A stretch of 64,000 bases of DNA from Eubacterium sp. (GTDB lineage: Bacteria > Bacillota > Clostridia > Lachnospirales > Lachnospiraceae): assembly GCA_017433295.1 (NCBI GenBank), contig JAFRHL010000040.1, positions 1-64,000 on the forward strand, written 5' to 3'. This document shows, one piece after another, positions 1-8,946 of the stretch. The stretch's first letter is position 1, and the number at the start of each line of letters is the position of its first letter. Under the pieces are notes generated by a model that saw only the letters and a list, made by a program, of their open reading frames with translations, did not search any database and was not told the DNA's origin. The position numbers and the translations under genes are program-made.

Positions 1-1
1 G

Positions 2-2467
2 ATGTATGCCAGAATGGGCGACCTTGCTTCCAAAGTCACAGCGCAGCTCGGCGGCAGTTCTTCCGGGAGCACGGCTGCGCCGACTACATCTGGCGGCACG
101 AACACAAAGTTCCCGGCTGTGCCTTTCCTTGTGACCGTCATCATAGACGACCTCAACATCCGCACCGAGGGCTCCATGAGCGGCAAGGTTGTCGGACAGA
201 CCGGAAAGGGCGTATTCACCATCACCAAGGTGAAGAACGGATGGGGCAAGCTGAAATCGGGTGCAGGATGGATCTATTTGGAGAATGCCTCCTATTGCAC
301 TATCGGAAAGGCGGCTTCTGGGTCCGAAAAAAAGGTGTCGCCCCAAGAAGACAAAAAAGAAGAAGTCAAAGAAGAAAAAGTGACCGGCCTGCAGGCGAAG
401 GAACTGAAGAACCTGTCGGAAGCTGATGTCATTAAGAAGGTCGGCCCTCTGTTCACTGCCGACCAGAAGAAGACCAGGATTCTTGCGTCCGTAACGGCAG
501 CGCAGTTCATCCTGGAGTCCGGCTATGGAAAGTCGGAGCTGGCGCAGAATGCCAATAACTGCTTTGGAATGAAGAAATCCCTTTCCGGGAACACATGGGC
601 AGGCTCGTCCTGGGACGACAAGAGCATCTACACCAAGAAGACCGGGGAGCAGAATCCGGACGGCTCCTATGTGACCATCACGTCGGATTTCAGGAAGTAC
701 CCGTGTGTGGAGGATTCCATTGCCGACCACAGTGCCTATCTGCTCGGAGCCATGAACGGGAGCAAGCAGAGGTATTCCGGACTGAAGGGCTGCATGGACT
801 ATAAGAAAGCGGCGCAGATCATCAAGGACGGCGGCTATGCCACAAGCCTCACCTATGTGAGCAAGCTCTGTGAGATCATCGAGAGGTGGAACCTGACCCA
901 GTACGATGTGAAGGCAGCGGCAACTGCTACGGAGCAGAAGCCGGAAGAGAAGGTCGTACTCAGCAGCACTCACAGCAAGTATATCAACTCCACCGGGACA
1001 CACTATATCTCCAACAGCGGCTCTGATGAGAACGGTGCTTATAAGGGCGGACAGGCCGGTGACCAGACCGGGAAGGAGTGGCAGATGCGCTCCTGGTACA
1101 ACCGTCCGTGGCTTGTTGTACTCCGTCATCCGGATCAGAAGGTCGCTCTGAAACTTGCCCAGCTTGCCATCGACGCGGCGCTGAATGATAAGATCGGCTA
1201 CGACCAAGGGCAGAACAGGACTTACCTTGCGCAGCTGAAAGCTGTCGGCTGGGAGCCTTCAAAGATCACCTCTGCCTGTGAAGCGGACTGCTCCGCGGGT
1301 GTGTGCGCCAACGTGACGGCAGCTGGATATCTGCTTGGCATCAAGGCGCTGAAGGAGCATACCGGCACCTATACCGGCAACATGCGCTCCGCACTCACCA
1401 AGGCCGGCTTCAAAGCCCTGACTGAAAGCAAGTATCTGACCTCCGGAAATTACCTCTTGCCTGGGGACATTCTGCTCAATGACAACCACCACACGGCGAC
1501 CAACGTGACCATCGGCTCCAAGGTGAAGAAGGACTGGAATCCCGGAACTTCGGAGTCTGCGGAGCCCACAAAGTATTACCGTGTGCGGAAGTCCTGGGAG
1601 GATAAGACTTCCCAGATCGGGGCATATACTGTCCTGGACAACGCGATCCTCGCTGTGGATGCCAATCCCGGCTACGTTGCCTTCGATGATGACGGCAGGC
1701 AGGTGTATCCGAAGAAGGATCAGGAGAAGGAGCCGAAAAAGTCATCCTTCACGAAGTATCCGCTGACCGATTCGCAGCTCAAGAAGATCGCCCGTCTCTG
1801 CCAGCAGGAGCAGGGCACGGTCGCCGGGGCAAAGGCGGAAGCAAGCCTCATGGCCAATCAGATGGAGACCAATGCCTCCCGGCGAAAGAAGTACGGCACC
1901 GGGGCAGACGGCCTGTATAACTGGGTCCGCAATGGCGGATGGTTTGCCAAAGCTGCCCACTGGATGGACAACGGCAATGTGTCTGACGCCATCCTTGCCG
2001 GAGTCAAGGACGTGCTGGTGAACGGCAACCGGACGCTCCCTCTCTATGTGGATGAGCATGACTGCTTCTCCGACATCCAGTCCATCAGCACGGGCAGTGT
2101 GAAAGACAGGAAAGCCTATGTGCAGGGTAAGACCGTGGTGAAGAACAAGTACGGCTCGACCTGGACGTTCTGGTGCTTCCCGGACAGCACGTCCGATCCG
2201 TTCGGATATACCGCAGCGGCATATAAGGCGGCGATAGGGGGAGAGCAGAAGGAACCGGATAAGTCCTCGAAGTTTCCTTACCTCGTCCGCATCTCCATCT
2301 CCGACCTGAATTACCGGAAAGGCCCTGGATCTTCCCATGCCTCCTACGGCTATATCGAACCTGGTGTGTATACCATTGTGGACGAGCAGGACGGCTGGGG
2401 GCTTCTGAAAGCCTATGCGGAAAAGCGTAACGGCTGGGTGAAGCTGTCCTATACGGAAAAGGTCTGA
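2..2467 (+). CDS. multidomain cell-wall hydrolase of a mobile element, 5' end cut by the window
   Basis: At least 821 residues; the true start is probably upstream of the window. Domains in order: an SH3-like wall-binding domain (about 37-97), a charged Lys/Glu linker, a glucosaminidase-type domain (about 135-302; probable catalytic Glu in ILESGYG near 172), a papain-fold-like domain with Cys in EADCSAGVC (near 428) and His in NDNHHTATN (near 496), a SleB/hydrolase_2-like region around CQQEQGTVAGAKAEAS (600-615), and a second SH3-like domain (758-816). Such proteins cut peptidoglycan, for conjugative transfer or phage lysis. No signal peptide is visible in the part present. A fragment nearly identical to residues 177-256 recurs at 20870-21106. 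The hydrolase role is solid; the assignment of the second and third enzymatic domains is inferred. Confidence 0.8.
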   Translation: MYARMGDLASKVTAQLGGSSSGSTAAPTTSGGTNTKFPAVPFLVTVIIDDLNIRTEGSMSGKVVGQTGKGVFTITKVKNGWGKLKSGAGWIYLENASYCTIGKAASGSEKKVSPQEDKKEEVKEEKVTGLQAKELKNLSEADVIKKVGPLFTADQKKTRILASVTAAQFILESGYGKSELAQNANNCFGMKKSLSGNTWAGSSWDDKSIYTKKTGEQNPDGSYVTITSDFRKYPCVEDSIADHSAYLLGAMNGSKQRYSGLKGCMDYKKAAQIIKDGGYATSLTYVSKLCEIIERWNLTQYDVKAAATATEQKPEEKVVLSSTHSKYINSTGTHYISNSGSDENGAYKGGQAGDQTGKEWQMRSWYNRPWLVVLRHPDQKVALKLAQLAIDAALNDKIGYDQGQNRTYLAQLKAVGWEPSKITSACEADCSAGVCANVTAAGYLLGIKALKEHTGTYTGNMRSALTKAGFKALTESKYLTSGNYLLPGDILLNDNHHTATNVTIGSKVKKDWNPGTSESAEPTKYYRVRKSWEDKTSQIGAYTVLDNAILAVDANPGYVAFDDDGRQVYPKKDQEKEPKKSSFTKYPLTDSQLKKIARLCQQEQGTVAGAKAEASLMANQMETNASRRKKYGTGADGLYNWVRNGGWFAKAAHWMDNGNVSDAILAGVKDVLVNGNRTLPLYVDEHDCFSDIQSISTGSVKDRKAYVQGKTVVKNKYGSTWTFWCFPDSTSDPFGYTAAAYKAAIGGEQKEPDKSSKFPYLVRISISDLNYRKGPGSSHASYGYIEPGVYTIVDEQDGWGLLKAYAEKRNGWVKLSYTEKV

Positions 2468-2510
2468 TCTTTTCCTTACCATTCTGCGCCTGTAAAAGTC
2501 ACACATCGTA

Positions 2511-2539
2511 TTGAAATCTTCACGATGGACGGCTATAAT
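2511..2539 (+). promoter_or_regulatory. promoter of the RelB-like gene
   Basis: TTGAAA (2511-2516), a 17-bp spacer and TATAAT (2534-2539). The spacing is ideal for a housekeeping sigma factor, and the -10 box ends 29 bp before the start codon of the next gene. Confidence 0.8.
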
Positions 2540-2568
2540 GGACACAGCACAGGATGGAGGAATGGGGA

Positions 2569-3054
2569 ATGAATAAGAAAACAGCGACCTTCAACATGCG
2601 GATGGAGCCGGAAAAGAAGCAGCGGATGGATGAGTTCTTTACGGAGCTTGGCTTATCCCTCGCCTACGGTGTGAACATCTTCTTTGAGAAGTGCATCATC
2701 GAAGGGGGACTTCCATTTGACATTAGGCTGACCGGGGAGAAGAAGCATACGGAAATTGACTCAGATGCTCCGAAGACGGCTCAGCTTTCCATGAAGATCG
2801 ATCCGTATAAGAAAAGCCAGGTCGAATATATCTTCAAGGAACTAGGCATGACGCCATCAGAGGCGGTCAACATCTACTTCGAGAAGTGCCTCTTGGAATG
2901 GGGCATCCCTTTCCGCATCGGCTATCCGAAACCAAACGCTGAGACACTTGCTGTTATGAAGGAAACAGCGGAGCGGGAGGCGAAGGGCATCCGTCCGGAG
3001 AAGACCTTCTCATCTGTGGAGGAGCTTTTCGAAGATCTGGACGCAGACGATTAA
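2569..3054 (+). CDS. tandem RelB/DinJ-like antitoxin-type protein, no toxin partner
   Basis: 161 residues. I chose ATG 2569 over the in-frame ATG 2554 because GGAGG at 2557-2561 is correctly spaced from 2569. The protein holds two copies of a RelB/DinJ-like ribbon-helix-helix unit. The first has FNMRMEPEKK and LGLSLAYGVNIFFEKCI; the second has LSMKIDPYKK and LGMTPSEAVNIYFEKCL. Each ends in a segment of the form GGLPFDIRL or WGIPFRIGY. RelB/DinJ proteins bind DNA as dimers and neutralise a RelE/YafQ-type toxin. Here no small toxin gene follows; a terminator and a recombinase do. It may therefore act as a DNA-binding regulator or be an orphan antitoxin. The acidic C-terminus (SSVEELFEDLDADD) resembles antitoxin tails. 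Confidence 0.75.
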   Translation: MNKKTATFNMRMEPEKKQRMDEFFTELGLSLAYGVNIFFEKCIIEGGLPFDIRLTGEKKHTEIDSDAPKTAQLSMKIDPYKKSQVEYIFKELGMTPSEAVNIYFEKCLLEWGIPFRIGYPKPNAETLAVMKETAEREAKGIRPEKTFSSVEELFEDLDADD

Positions 3055-3078
3055 GAAACTGAATACCAACCACTACAG

Positions 3079-3117
3079 GACGCGCTGAGGAGCTTTTCCC
3101 CGGTGCGTCTTTTCTTT
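3079..3117 (+). terminator. rho-independent terminator after the RelB-like gene
   Basis: Stem GACGCGC (3079-3085) pairs with GTGCGTC (3103-3109), with one G-T wobble, and is followed by a T-rich run TTTTCTTTTT. Confidence 0.65.
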
Positions 3118-3183
3118 TTATCCTGCGAGTTTTCACGGGTACTCCTGTCCGAAAAAAGAAGTGAAGAAGTATCCAATATTGAC

Positions 3184-3212
3184 TTGCTATGTACAGCACT
3201 TTACGGGAATAT
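3184..3212 (+). promoter_or_regulatory. element-specific promoter-like motif, copy A
   Basis: TTGCTA (3184-3189), 17 bp, then GAATAT (3207-3212), 70 bp before the first recombinase. The spacer is also conserved (starts TG, ends ACGG) in two further copies at 7360-7388 and, on the minus strand, 15757-15785. It may be a promoter for a dedicated regulator, or a protein-binding site. Confidence 0.5.
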
Positions 3213-3281
3213 GCGATGACCGCAGGAGAGGGCAGATAAGCCGGAAACCAGGTTAAATCTACAGAATCAGGAGGAAGCAGA

Positions 3282-4250
3282 ATGGAAGGAAAGAAACTGC
3301 GCACGGCTGCCTACTGCCGCGTTAGCACCAACAGCGACACGCAGGACGGCTCCTTTGAAGTCCAGTGCGAATACTACGAGAAACTCATCAGGAACGATCC
3401 GGACATGGAGTTCGTCGGTGTTTACGGTGATCACGGCAAGAGCGGACGCTCCATGCGCGGACGGAAGGAACTGAACCGGCTCATCAAGGACTGCGAGGTC
3501 GGGAAGATCGATCTTGTCTTAACGAAGTCGATCAGCCGCTTTGCGAGGAACATGCTCGAATGCGTGGAAGCCATCCGCCACCTGAAAGAGTGCGGCGTAA
3601 CGGTCAGGTTCGAGAAGGAGAACCTTGATACGGAGACGATGGGCGGGGAACTGATGCTCGGCATCCTTGCGACCATTGCCCAGGAGGAGAGCAACTCCAT
3701 CTCCATGAACTTAAGCTGGAGCCGGCAGAAGCATGTCGAGAAAGGGCAGCCCTGGGATACGGCCAGGTACGGTTTTGTATCGGTCGGCAAGGAACACAGG
3801 TGGGAAGTGGTTGAGCATGAGGCGGAAGTCGTCCGTCAGGCTTTCTACATGGCGGGGATGTGCTACACCTACGCGGAGATCGCCGAGGAACTGACCCGAA
3901 TGGAAGCGGAAGATGGGGACGGCAGGGTATGGAACAAGACCCCGGTAGTCAACCTTCTCCGCAGCGAAACCTACATCGGCAATTACCTGTCGAATAAGGA
4001 ATGCCGCATCGTGGATGAGTTTGGTGTGGTAAAGAGGGTCAAGAACAGGGGTCAGGTCGACCAGATCCTCATTGAAGACCACCACCCGGCACTGGTGAGC
4101 AAGGACCTCTACAACGTGGTGCAGGAGCTTCTGGACCATCAGACCCTTGGCGGACACCGCAGGAAGTTCAGCGCCGAGGAAAAGGAGATCATGGACCGCG
4201 CGATGAAGCTCGCCGCGAAGGAGGCGGAGTCATGGCAGAAGGCGGTATGA
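3282..4250 (+). CDS. large serine recombinase 1 (short form, no zinc ribbon)
   Basis: 322 residues. The N-terminal resolvase domain carries AAYCRVSTNSD with the nucleophilic Ser near position 15, then SISRFARNMLE and AQEESNSIS. A recombinase domain follows (about 160-290; RYGFVSVGKE, SETYIGNYLSNKE). Unlike the next four it ends soon after this domain, has no CxxC zinc ribbon, and finishes in a charged helix. ATG 3282 follows GGAGGAAG. It is the first gene of a three-gene run, since the next ATG (4232) lies inside its 3' end. Large serine recombinases catalyse site-specific integration or excision between att sites. The short form could be an accessory subunit that needs its neighbours; that is inference. 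Confidence 0.88.
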   Translation: MEGKKLRTAAYCRVSTNSDTQDGSFEVQCEYYEKLIRNDPDMEFVGVYGDHGKSGRSMRGRKELNRLIKDCEVGKIDLVLTKSISRFARNMLECVEAIRHLKECGVTVRFEKENLDTETMGGELMLGILATIAQEESNSISMNLSWSRQKHVEKGQPWDTARYGFVSVGKEHRWEVVEHEAEVVRQAFYMAGMCYTYAEIAEELTRMEAEDGDGRVWNKTPVVNLLRSETYIGNYLSNKECRIVDEFGVVKRVKNRGQVDQILIEDHHPALVSKDLYNVVQELLDHQTLGGHRRKFSAEEKEIMDRAMKLAAKEAESWQKAV

Positions 4251-5728
4251 AGGTCACGAAGATCTACCACCCGGAGGAGAAGAAAGAAGGTACCGACCGG
4301 CTCCTCCGTGTGGCTGCCTACTGCCGTGTCTCATCAAAGCGCGATGAACAGCGGTCAAGTTACGAGGGGCAGATGGATGCCTACCGTGTCAGGATCGCGG
4401 CGGAGCCGGGCTGGACTTTGGCGGGGCTGTACGCAGACTACGGCTTGTCCGGCACAAGGGCGGAGAAACGGCCGCAGTTCCTCCAGATGATTCAGGACTG
4501 CGAGGATGGGAAAATCGATGCGGTGATCTGTAAATCAGTCTCCCGATTTTCCCGCAACACCCTCGATGCCGTCCGCTACATCCAGATGCTCCGGGGGATG
4601 GGAATCCGGCTCATCTTCGAGAAGGAGAACATCGATACCGAAGGCGAGTATTCCGCCATGCTGCTGACTGTCCTTGCCGCCTTTGCCCAGGAAGAGAGCC
4701 ACTCCCATTCCGAGAACGTGAAGTGGGGCAAGCGAAAGAGGGCGATGGCCGGTAATGCTCCGCTGTATCCGCCTTACGGTTACAGGAAGTCGGATGACGG
4801 AAAGACGATGGTCATCGTGCCGGAGGAGGCGGAGATCGTCCGCTGGATTTTCGACCAGTACGAGCATGGGATGCCGATTTCCACGATCCGTAAGGAACTA
4901 CGTGAAAAGGGCGTCCCGCGCCCGATGATCGATGAGTACCGCATCGGTAACTGGGAGGAATCGAGGATCTGGGGGATGCTCAACAACGTCAAGTACATGG
5001 GCGACATCATCACCCAGAAACGGTACACGCCGGACTTCATGACCGGCAAGGAAGTGAAGAACAAAGGGGAACTTCCGCAGAATTACATCTTCGGCCATCA
5101 CGAGGCGATCATCACAGAGAAGCAGTTCAACCGCTGCGGAGACATCCAGCTCATGCGAAGCACCTCGCGGATCAGGCCGGTGCAGTACCCATATTCCGAT
5201 ATGCTGAAATGCCCTTACTGCGGAAAGACCCTGTGGATGGCAAAGACGGACCAGGGCAGGAACCAGTTTTTCTTCTGCCAGGGTGAGGGAGCCTGCAGGG
5301 GCTTTGTGATCGACAGGCCGCTTGTGGATGAGGCTCTGCTTAAAGCGTATGCGGAACTGGATGTGAGCGGGGCAGATGATGAACTGGCCAGGAGCATCAA
5401 AGCGGAACACCCGGCTTTCGATACCGTGGATTACTGGTGGCTGGATGACCTGGTGGATCGGATTGAGTTCGGCAGACACAGCTACGCGCCGACAGAGATT
5501 GCCGCCATGCCGGAGGAGATGAGGGAGGCGGCGGACGATTCCACGATGACCATCCGCTGGAAGTGTGGAGTCGTCCAGACCGTCCCGACCGGCATCATAC
5601 GCGACTCCCAGTTCCCAAAGCACAAAGCTATCCTGTGGGATGCTTACGTCCTGCGGCATGAAGGCAAGTACCCGAAACAGGCGGAGGAAGTCCGGGAGAA
5701 ATGGAAAAAGGTGAAATCGCATGGCTGA
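4232..5728 (+). CDS. large serine recombinase 2
   Basis: 498 residues, starting at ATG 4232 with AAGGAGG at 4217-4223; it overlaps recombinase 1 by 19 bp. A leader KVTKIYHPEEK precedes the resolvase domain (RVAAYCRVSSKRDEQ with the catalytic Ser; SVSRFSRNTLDAVRY; AQEESHSHSENVKWG). A recombinase domain and a zinc ribbon follow (CPYCGKTLW paired with CQGEGACRGF). The C-terminal part has VDYWWLDDLVDRIEFG, shared by recombinases 2, 3 and 4. The overlapping reading frames imply coupled translation and fixed stoichiometry. It is about as similar to recombinase 3 as expected of a recent paralog. Confidence 0.92.
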   Translation: MAEGGMKVTKIYHPEEKKEGTDRLLRVAAYCRVSSKRDEQRSSYEGQMDAYRVRIAAEPGWTLAGLYADYGLSGTRAEKRPQFLQMIQDCEDGKIDAVICKSVSRFSRNTLDAVRYIQMLRGMGIRLIFEKENIDTEGEYSAMLLTVLAAFAQEESHSHSENVKWGKRKRAMAGNAPLYPPYGYRKSDDGKTMVIVPEEAEIVRWIFDQYEHGMPISTIRKELREKGVPRPMIDEYRIGNWEESRIWGMLNNVKYMGDIITQKRYTPDFMTGKEVKNKGELPQNYIFGHHEAIITEKQFNRCGDIQLMRSTSRIRPVQYPYSDMLKCPYCGKTLWMAKTDQGRNQFFFCQGEGACRGFVIDRPLVDEALLKAYAELDVSGADDELARSIKAEHPAFDTVDYWWLDDLVDRIEFGRHSYAPTEIAAMPEEMREAADDSTMTIRWKCGVVQTVPTGIIRDSQFPKHKAILWDAYVLRHEGKYPKQAEEVREKWKKVKSHG

Positions 5729-7223
5729 GATCAGGGTCACGAAGATCTACAATCCGGAAGAGAAACAGGCGGAAGAAAAGAAGCTCCTGCGTGTGGCCGC
5801 CTACTGCCGTGTCTCGACCAAATCGGACGAGCAGCATTTGAGCTATGATACGCAGGTGGCTGTGTATTCCGAGAAGATCAGGGCGGAGCCCGGCTGGACG
5901 ATGGCAGGCATTTATGCCGACCACGGGATTTCAGGTACACAGGCGGAAAGAAGGCCGCAGTTCCTTCAGATGGTGCAGGACTGTGAGGACGGGAAGATCG
6001 ATGCCATCATCTGTAAGTCCGTGTCCCGCTTTTCCCGCAACACGCTGGATGCAGTGAACTACATGCGCAAGCTGCGCAGCCTCGGCATCCGGCTCATTTT
6101 CGAGAAGGAAGGCATAGACACGGACAGCGAGTATTCGGAAATGCTCCTGACCGTGCTTGCCGCCTTTGCGCAGGAAGAGAGCCATTCCCATTCTGAAAAC
6201 GTCAAATGGGGCAAGCGGAAACGGCTGCAGAAGGGGCATGCCCTTCTGATCCCTGTGTACGGCTACCGGAAGAACGAGGAGGACGATACCTACGAGATCG
6301 TGCCGGAGGAAGCGGAGGCAGTGAGGCTGATTTTCGACCTTTATGAGCATGGGACCTCCGTGCCGGAGATCACCCGGACGCTGAAGGACAGGGGGTATCC
6401 GATGCCGAACGGGGAAACGAAAGTGTGGGATGAGTCCCGCATCCACTACATGATCATGAACGAGAAATATGCCGGCGATTTGCAGACGCAGAAGTTCTAC
6501 AAAAAGAGCTACATGGACTACCGCTGCTACAGGAATGACGGGCTGCTTCCGGGTAAGATGCTGAAGGACCATCACGAGCCTATCGTGCCGAGAAAGCAGT
6601 TCGACCGCTGCAATGTGATCCTGGAACTGAAGAAGAAGTCCACTCCCTCACAGTACCCCTTCGGGGATTACCTGCGCTGCCCATACTGCGGCCATGTCCT
6701 CCGCCACAGGCGGCTGGAGATCCAGAATATCGACAGCCACTTCTGCTGTGAGGGGGAAGGAGCCTGCAGGAAGTTTGCGATCATGGCGATCCCGGTAAAG
6801 AAGGCGATCCTCGATGCCTGGAACAGCCTCGACCTGGCAGAGGTGGAACGGATCAGTACCATGAAGCTCCGCAGAAAGGCGGAAGAAGCAGGGAAGCTGC
6901 TGGAGGGGAAGGCGGCGCATCCCGCCTTTGATGCCGTCGATTACTGGTGGCTGGATGAGTATGTGGCTAAGATCGAGTTTGGTCAGCACAGCTACACGGC
7001 ATCCGACCTGAAGCTGATGGAGCCGGAACAGGCGAAGGTGCTGGACGACCGCACGATCACCATCACTTGGCGGTGCGGGCTTATGACAGCGATTCCATCC
7101 GGTGTAGTCAGGGATTCCCACGATCCGAGGCATAAGGCAAAGCTGTGGGACGGCTACCTTCTCCGCTACCAGGACAGGTACCCGAAACTGGCGGAGGAAG
7201 TACGGAAGAAGCAGGCGGAATAA
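5721..7223 (+). CDS. large serine recombinase 3
   Basis: 500 residues, overlapping recombinase 2 by 8 bp. The same layout as recombinase 2: leader RVTKIYNPEEK, resolvase domain (AAYCRVSTKSDEQ, SVSRFSRNTLDAVNY, AQEESHSHSENVKWG), recombinase domain, zinc ribbon (CPYCGHVLRHR with CEGEGACRKF) and VDYWWLDEYVAKIEFG near the end. It closes the first recombinase run; a terminator follows at 7232. It is the closest paralog of recombinase 2, sharing leader and C-terminal motifs, so the pair probably arose by tandem duplication. Whether the two bind the same or different att half-sites cannot be told from sequence. Confidence 0.92.
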   Translation: MAEIRVTKIYNPEEKQAEEKKLLRVAAYCRVSTKSDEQHLSYDTQVAVYSEKIRAEPGWTMAGIYADHGISGTQAERRPQFLQMVQDCEDGKIDAIICKSVSRFSRNTLDAVNYMRKLRSLGIRLIFEKEGIDTDSEYSEMLLTVLAAFAQEESHSHSENVKWGKRKRLQKGHALLIPVYGYRKNEEDDTYEIVPEEAEAVRLIFDLYEHGTSVPEITRTLKDRGYPMPNGETKVWDESRIHYMIMNEKYAGDLQTQKFYKKSYMDYRCYRNDGLLPGKMLKDHHEPIVPRKQFDRCNVILELKKKSTPSQYPFGDYLRCPYCGHVLRHRRLEIQNIDSHFCCEGEGACRKFAIMAIPVKKAILDAWNSLDLAEVERISTMKLRRKAEEAGKLLEGKAAHPAFDAVDYWWLDEYVAKIEFGQHSYTASDLKLMEPEQAKVLDDRTITITWRCGLMTAIPSGVVRDSHDPRHKAKLWDGYLLRYQDRYPKLAEEVRKKQAE

Positions 7224-7231
7224 AGGCTTAC

Positions 7232-7270
7232 ACGGCTCTCTGGGGTACGTTCTCAGGGAGCCGTTTCTTT
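7232..7270 (+). terminator. terminator after recombinase 3
   Basis: ACGGCTCTCTG (7232-7242) pairs with CAGGGAGCCGT (7254-7264), followed by TTCTTT. It separates the three-recombinase run from the two-recombinase run. Confidence 0.75.
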
Positions 7271-7359
7271 GTCCAGAACTACCAGTTATCCGGCTGAAAC
7301 AGGCCGGATTATTCTACGGATTATACGGCCAATAAGTGCTTGTATTTCTCACAATTAAC

Positions 7360-7388
7360 TTGCTATGCACGAGGTTTTACGGGAATAT
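7360..7388 (+). promoter_or_regulatory. element-specific promoter-like motif, copy B
   Basis: TTGCTA (7360-7365), 17 bp, GAATAT (7383-7388), located 50 bp before recombinase 4. Over 36 bp it matches copy A at 28 positions, including TTTACGGGAATAT. Confidence 0.5.
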
Positions 7389-7437
7389 AGGACAGCGCCG
7401 GGGGATAACCTACAGCGGCGCGGAAAGGAGACCATTT

Positions 7438-8946
7438 ATGGAAGTACAGAAGATCAAGCTTGAACCGATCAGGAAAACGATCAGGGAGCAGACCGGCAAG
7501 CTCCGTGTGGCTGCCTACTGCCGGGTTTCCACGGATACAGAGGACCAGAAGACCAGCTTTGATGGACAGGTCAAACACTACACCGGGCTGATTGAGGGGA
7601 ACCCGGAATGGGAACTGGCGGGCATCTTCGCCGACGAGGGCATCACGGGTACGAGCGCAGCCAAACGGCCGGAGTTCCAGCGGATGGTGAAGGAATGCGA
7701 GGAAGGAAAAATCGACCTCATCCTGACAAAATCGATCAGCCGCTTCGCCCGAAATACCCTCGAATGCCTGACCTTTGTGCGCCACCTCAACAACCTGGGC
7801 GTCCACATCGTGTTCGAGAGCAACAACATCGATACGCGCACGGCTTTCTCGGAGATGCTCCTGACCGTCCTCGCGGCCTTTGCCCAGGAGGAGAGCCGGT
7901 CGATTTCCGAGAACACATCCTGGGGCATCCGGAAGCGGTTTGAAGACGGCGTCACGCGCTGGAGCAGACTCTACGGCTACGAGAAGACGGCGGACGGTGA
8001 ATATCAGATCGTGCCGGAGCATGCGGCGGTGGTGCAGAAGATCTTCGAGCTCTACGAACATGGGGAGAGCATCCAGAGCATCCGCAAGTACCTCGCGGCG
8101 CATGGCATCAAGAGCCCGACAGGGGAGCCAAAGTGGACGGACTCAGCGGTACACACCCTTCTGATCAACGAACGCTACACGGGGGACATCATCCTCCAGA
8201 AGTTCCTCACGGAAGACCATCTGAGCCACAAGTCCATCAAGAACGACAGTACGGAGGTTCCGAGCTACTACATCGAAAACCATCACGCCGCGATCATTCC
8301 GAGAAAGCAGTATGACCGCTGCATGAAGATCATGGGGATGCGCAGGGTAAACGGGCATCGGAAGGAACACGACACGGGAACTTGCAATCAGTATCCCCTG
8401 GGCGACAAGCTCCGCTGTCCTTACTGCGGATCGGTGCTTTACCAGAGGGCTGTGCCGGTCCAGCTGAAACACAAGAAGGGATGGGTTTGTGAGAAGGGCG
8501 ATGACGCCTGCCACGGCTTCATCATCCGCTCAAACATTGTGGAGACGGCGCTGCTGGAAGCCTATAAAAAGCTGGAGGCAGGGAAGATCGCCGAGAAGGT
8601 AAACAGCCTGAGGTTTGGCGCTGATGCGAAGCTGGCGCTGGAGATCAGGAAGGCACATCCGGTGATGAAGAGCGTGGACTTCTGGTGGGTGGATGACCTT
8701 ATCGACCACATCGAGTTCGGGGCGCACAGCAGGACGGACAGGGAGTACCGCAGGCTTGCGGCTCTTGGGGAGGATGTCGTGGACGACCGCACCATGAAGG
8801 TGTTCTGGAAGTGCGGCCTGATCACCACGGTCATGTCCGGTGTGGATGCCGACCGGGAACACCCGCCGATGATCGCGGAGCTTTACAACAGTTACCTTGA
8901 GCGGCAGAAGGAAGCCCAGAAGGAGAAGGAGGCGGAGACGGCATGA
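7438..8946 (+). CDS. large serine recombinase 4
   Basis: 502 residues from ATG 7438, which follows AAAGGAG at 7424-7430; an upstream in-frame start at 7336 lies before the promoter-like motif and has no such site. The resolvase domain has AAYCRVSTDTEDQ, SISRFARNTLECLTF and AQEESRSISENTSWG. The recombinase domain is followed by a zinc ribbon (CPYCGSVLYQR with CEKGDDACHGF) and VDFWWVDDLIDHIEFG. It is a paralog of recombinases 2 and 3 but more diverged, and its stop overlaps the start of recombinase 5 by 4 bp, so the two are translationally coupled. Confidence 0.92.
   Translation: MEVQKIKLEPIRKTIREQTGKLRVAAYCRVSTDTEDQKTSFDGQVKHYTGLIEGNPEWELAGIFADEGITGTSAAKRPEFQRMVKECEEGKIDLILTKSISRFARNTLECLTFVRHLNNLGVHIVFESNNIDTRTAFSEMLLTVLAAFAQEESRSISENTSWGIRKRFEDGVTRWSRLYGYEKTADGEYQIVPEHAAVVQKIFELYEHGESIQSIRKYLAAHGIKSPTGEPKWTDSAVHTLLINERYTGDIILQKFLTEDHLSHKSIKNDSTEVPSYYIENHHAAIIPRKQYDRCMKIMGMRRVNGHRKEHDTGTCNQYPLGDKLRCPYCGSVLYQRAVPVQLKHKKGWVCEKGDDACHGFIIRSNIVETALLEAYKKLEAGKIAEKVNSLRFGADAKLALEIRKAHPVMKSVDFWWVDDLIDHIEFGAHSRTDREYRRLAALGEDVVDDRTMKVFWKCGLITTVMSGVDADREHPPMIAELYNSYLERQKEAQKEKEAETA

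Noticed and set aside
1742-2545. Minus-strand frame of 267 codons opposite the end of the hydrolase gene
   Set aside because: It starts within the promoter of the RelB-like gene and lies opposite a real domain; composition is that of a shadow frame.
7360-7388. The shared motif before recombinases 1 and 4 as direct repeats that make the three recombinases a transposable cassette
   Set aside because: A third copy before the XRE gene on the other strand, with promoter spacing kept, makes a regulatory role more likely.
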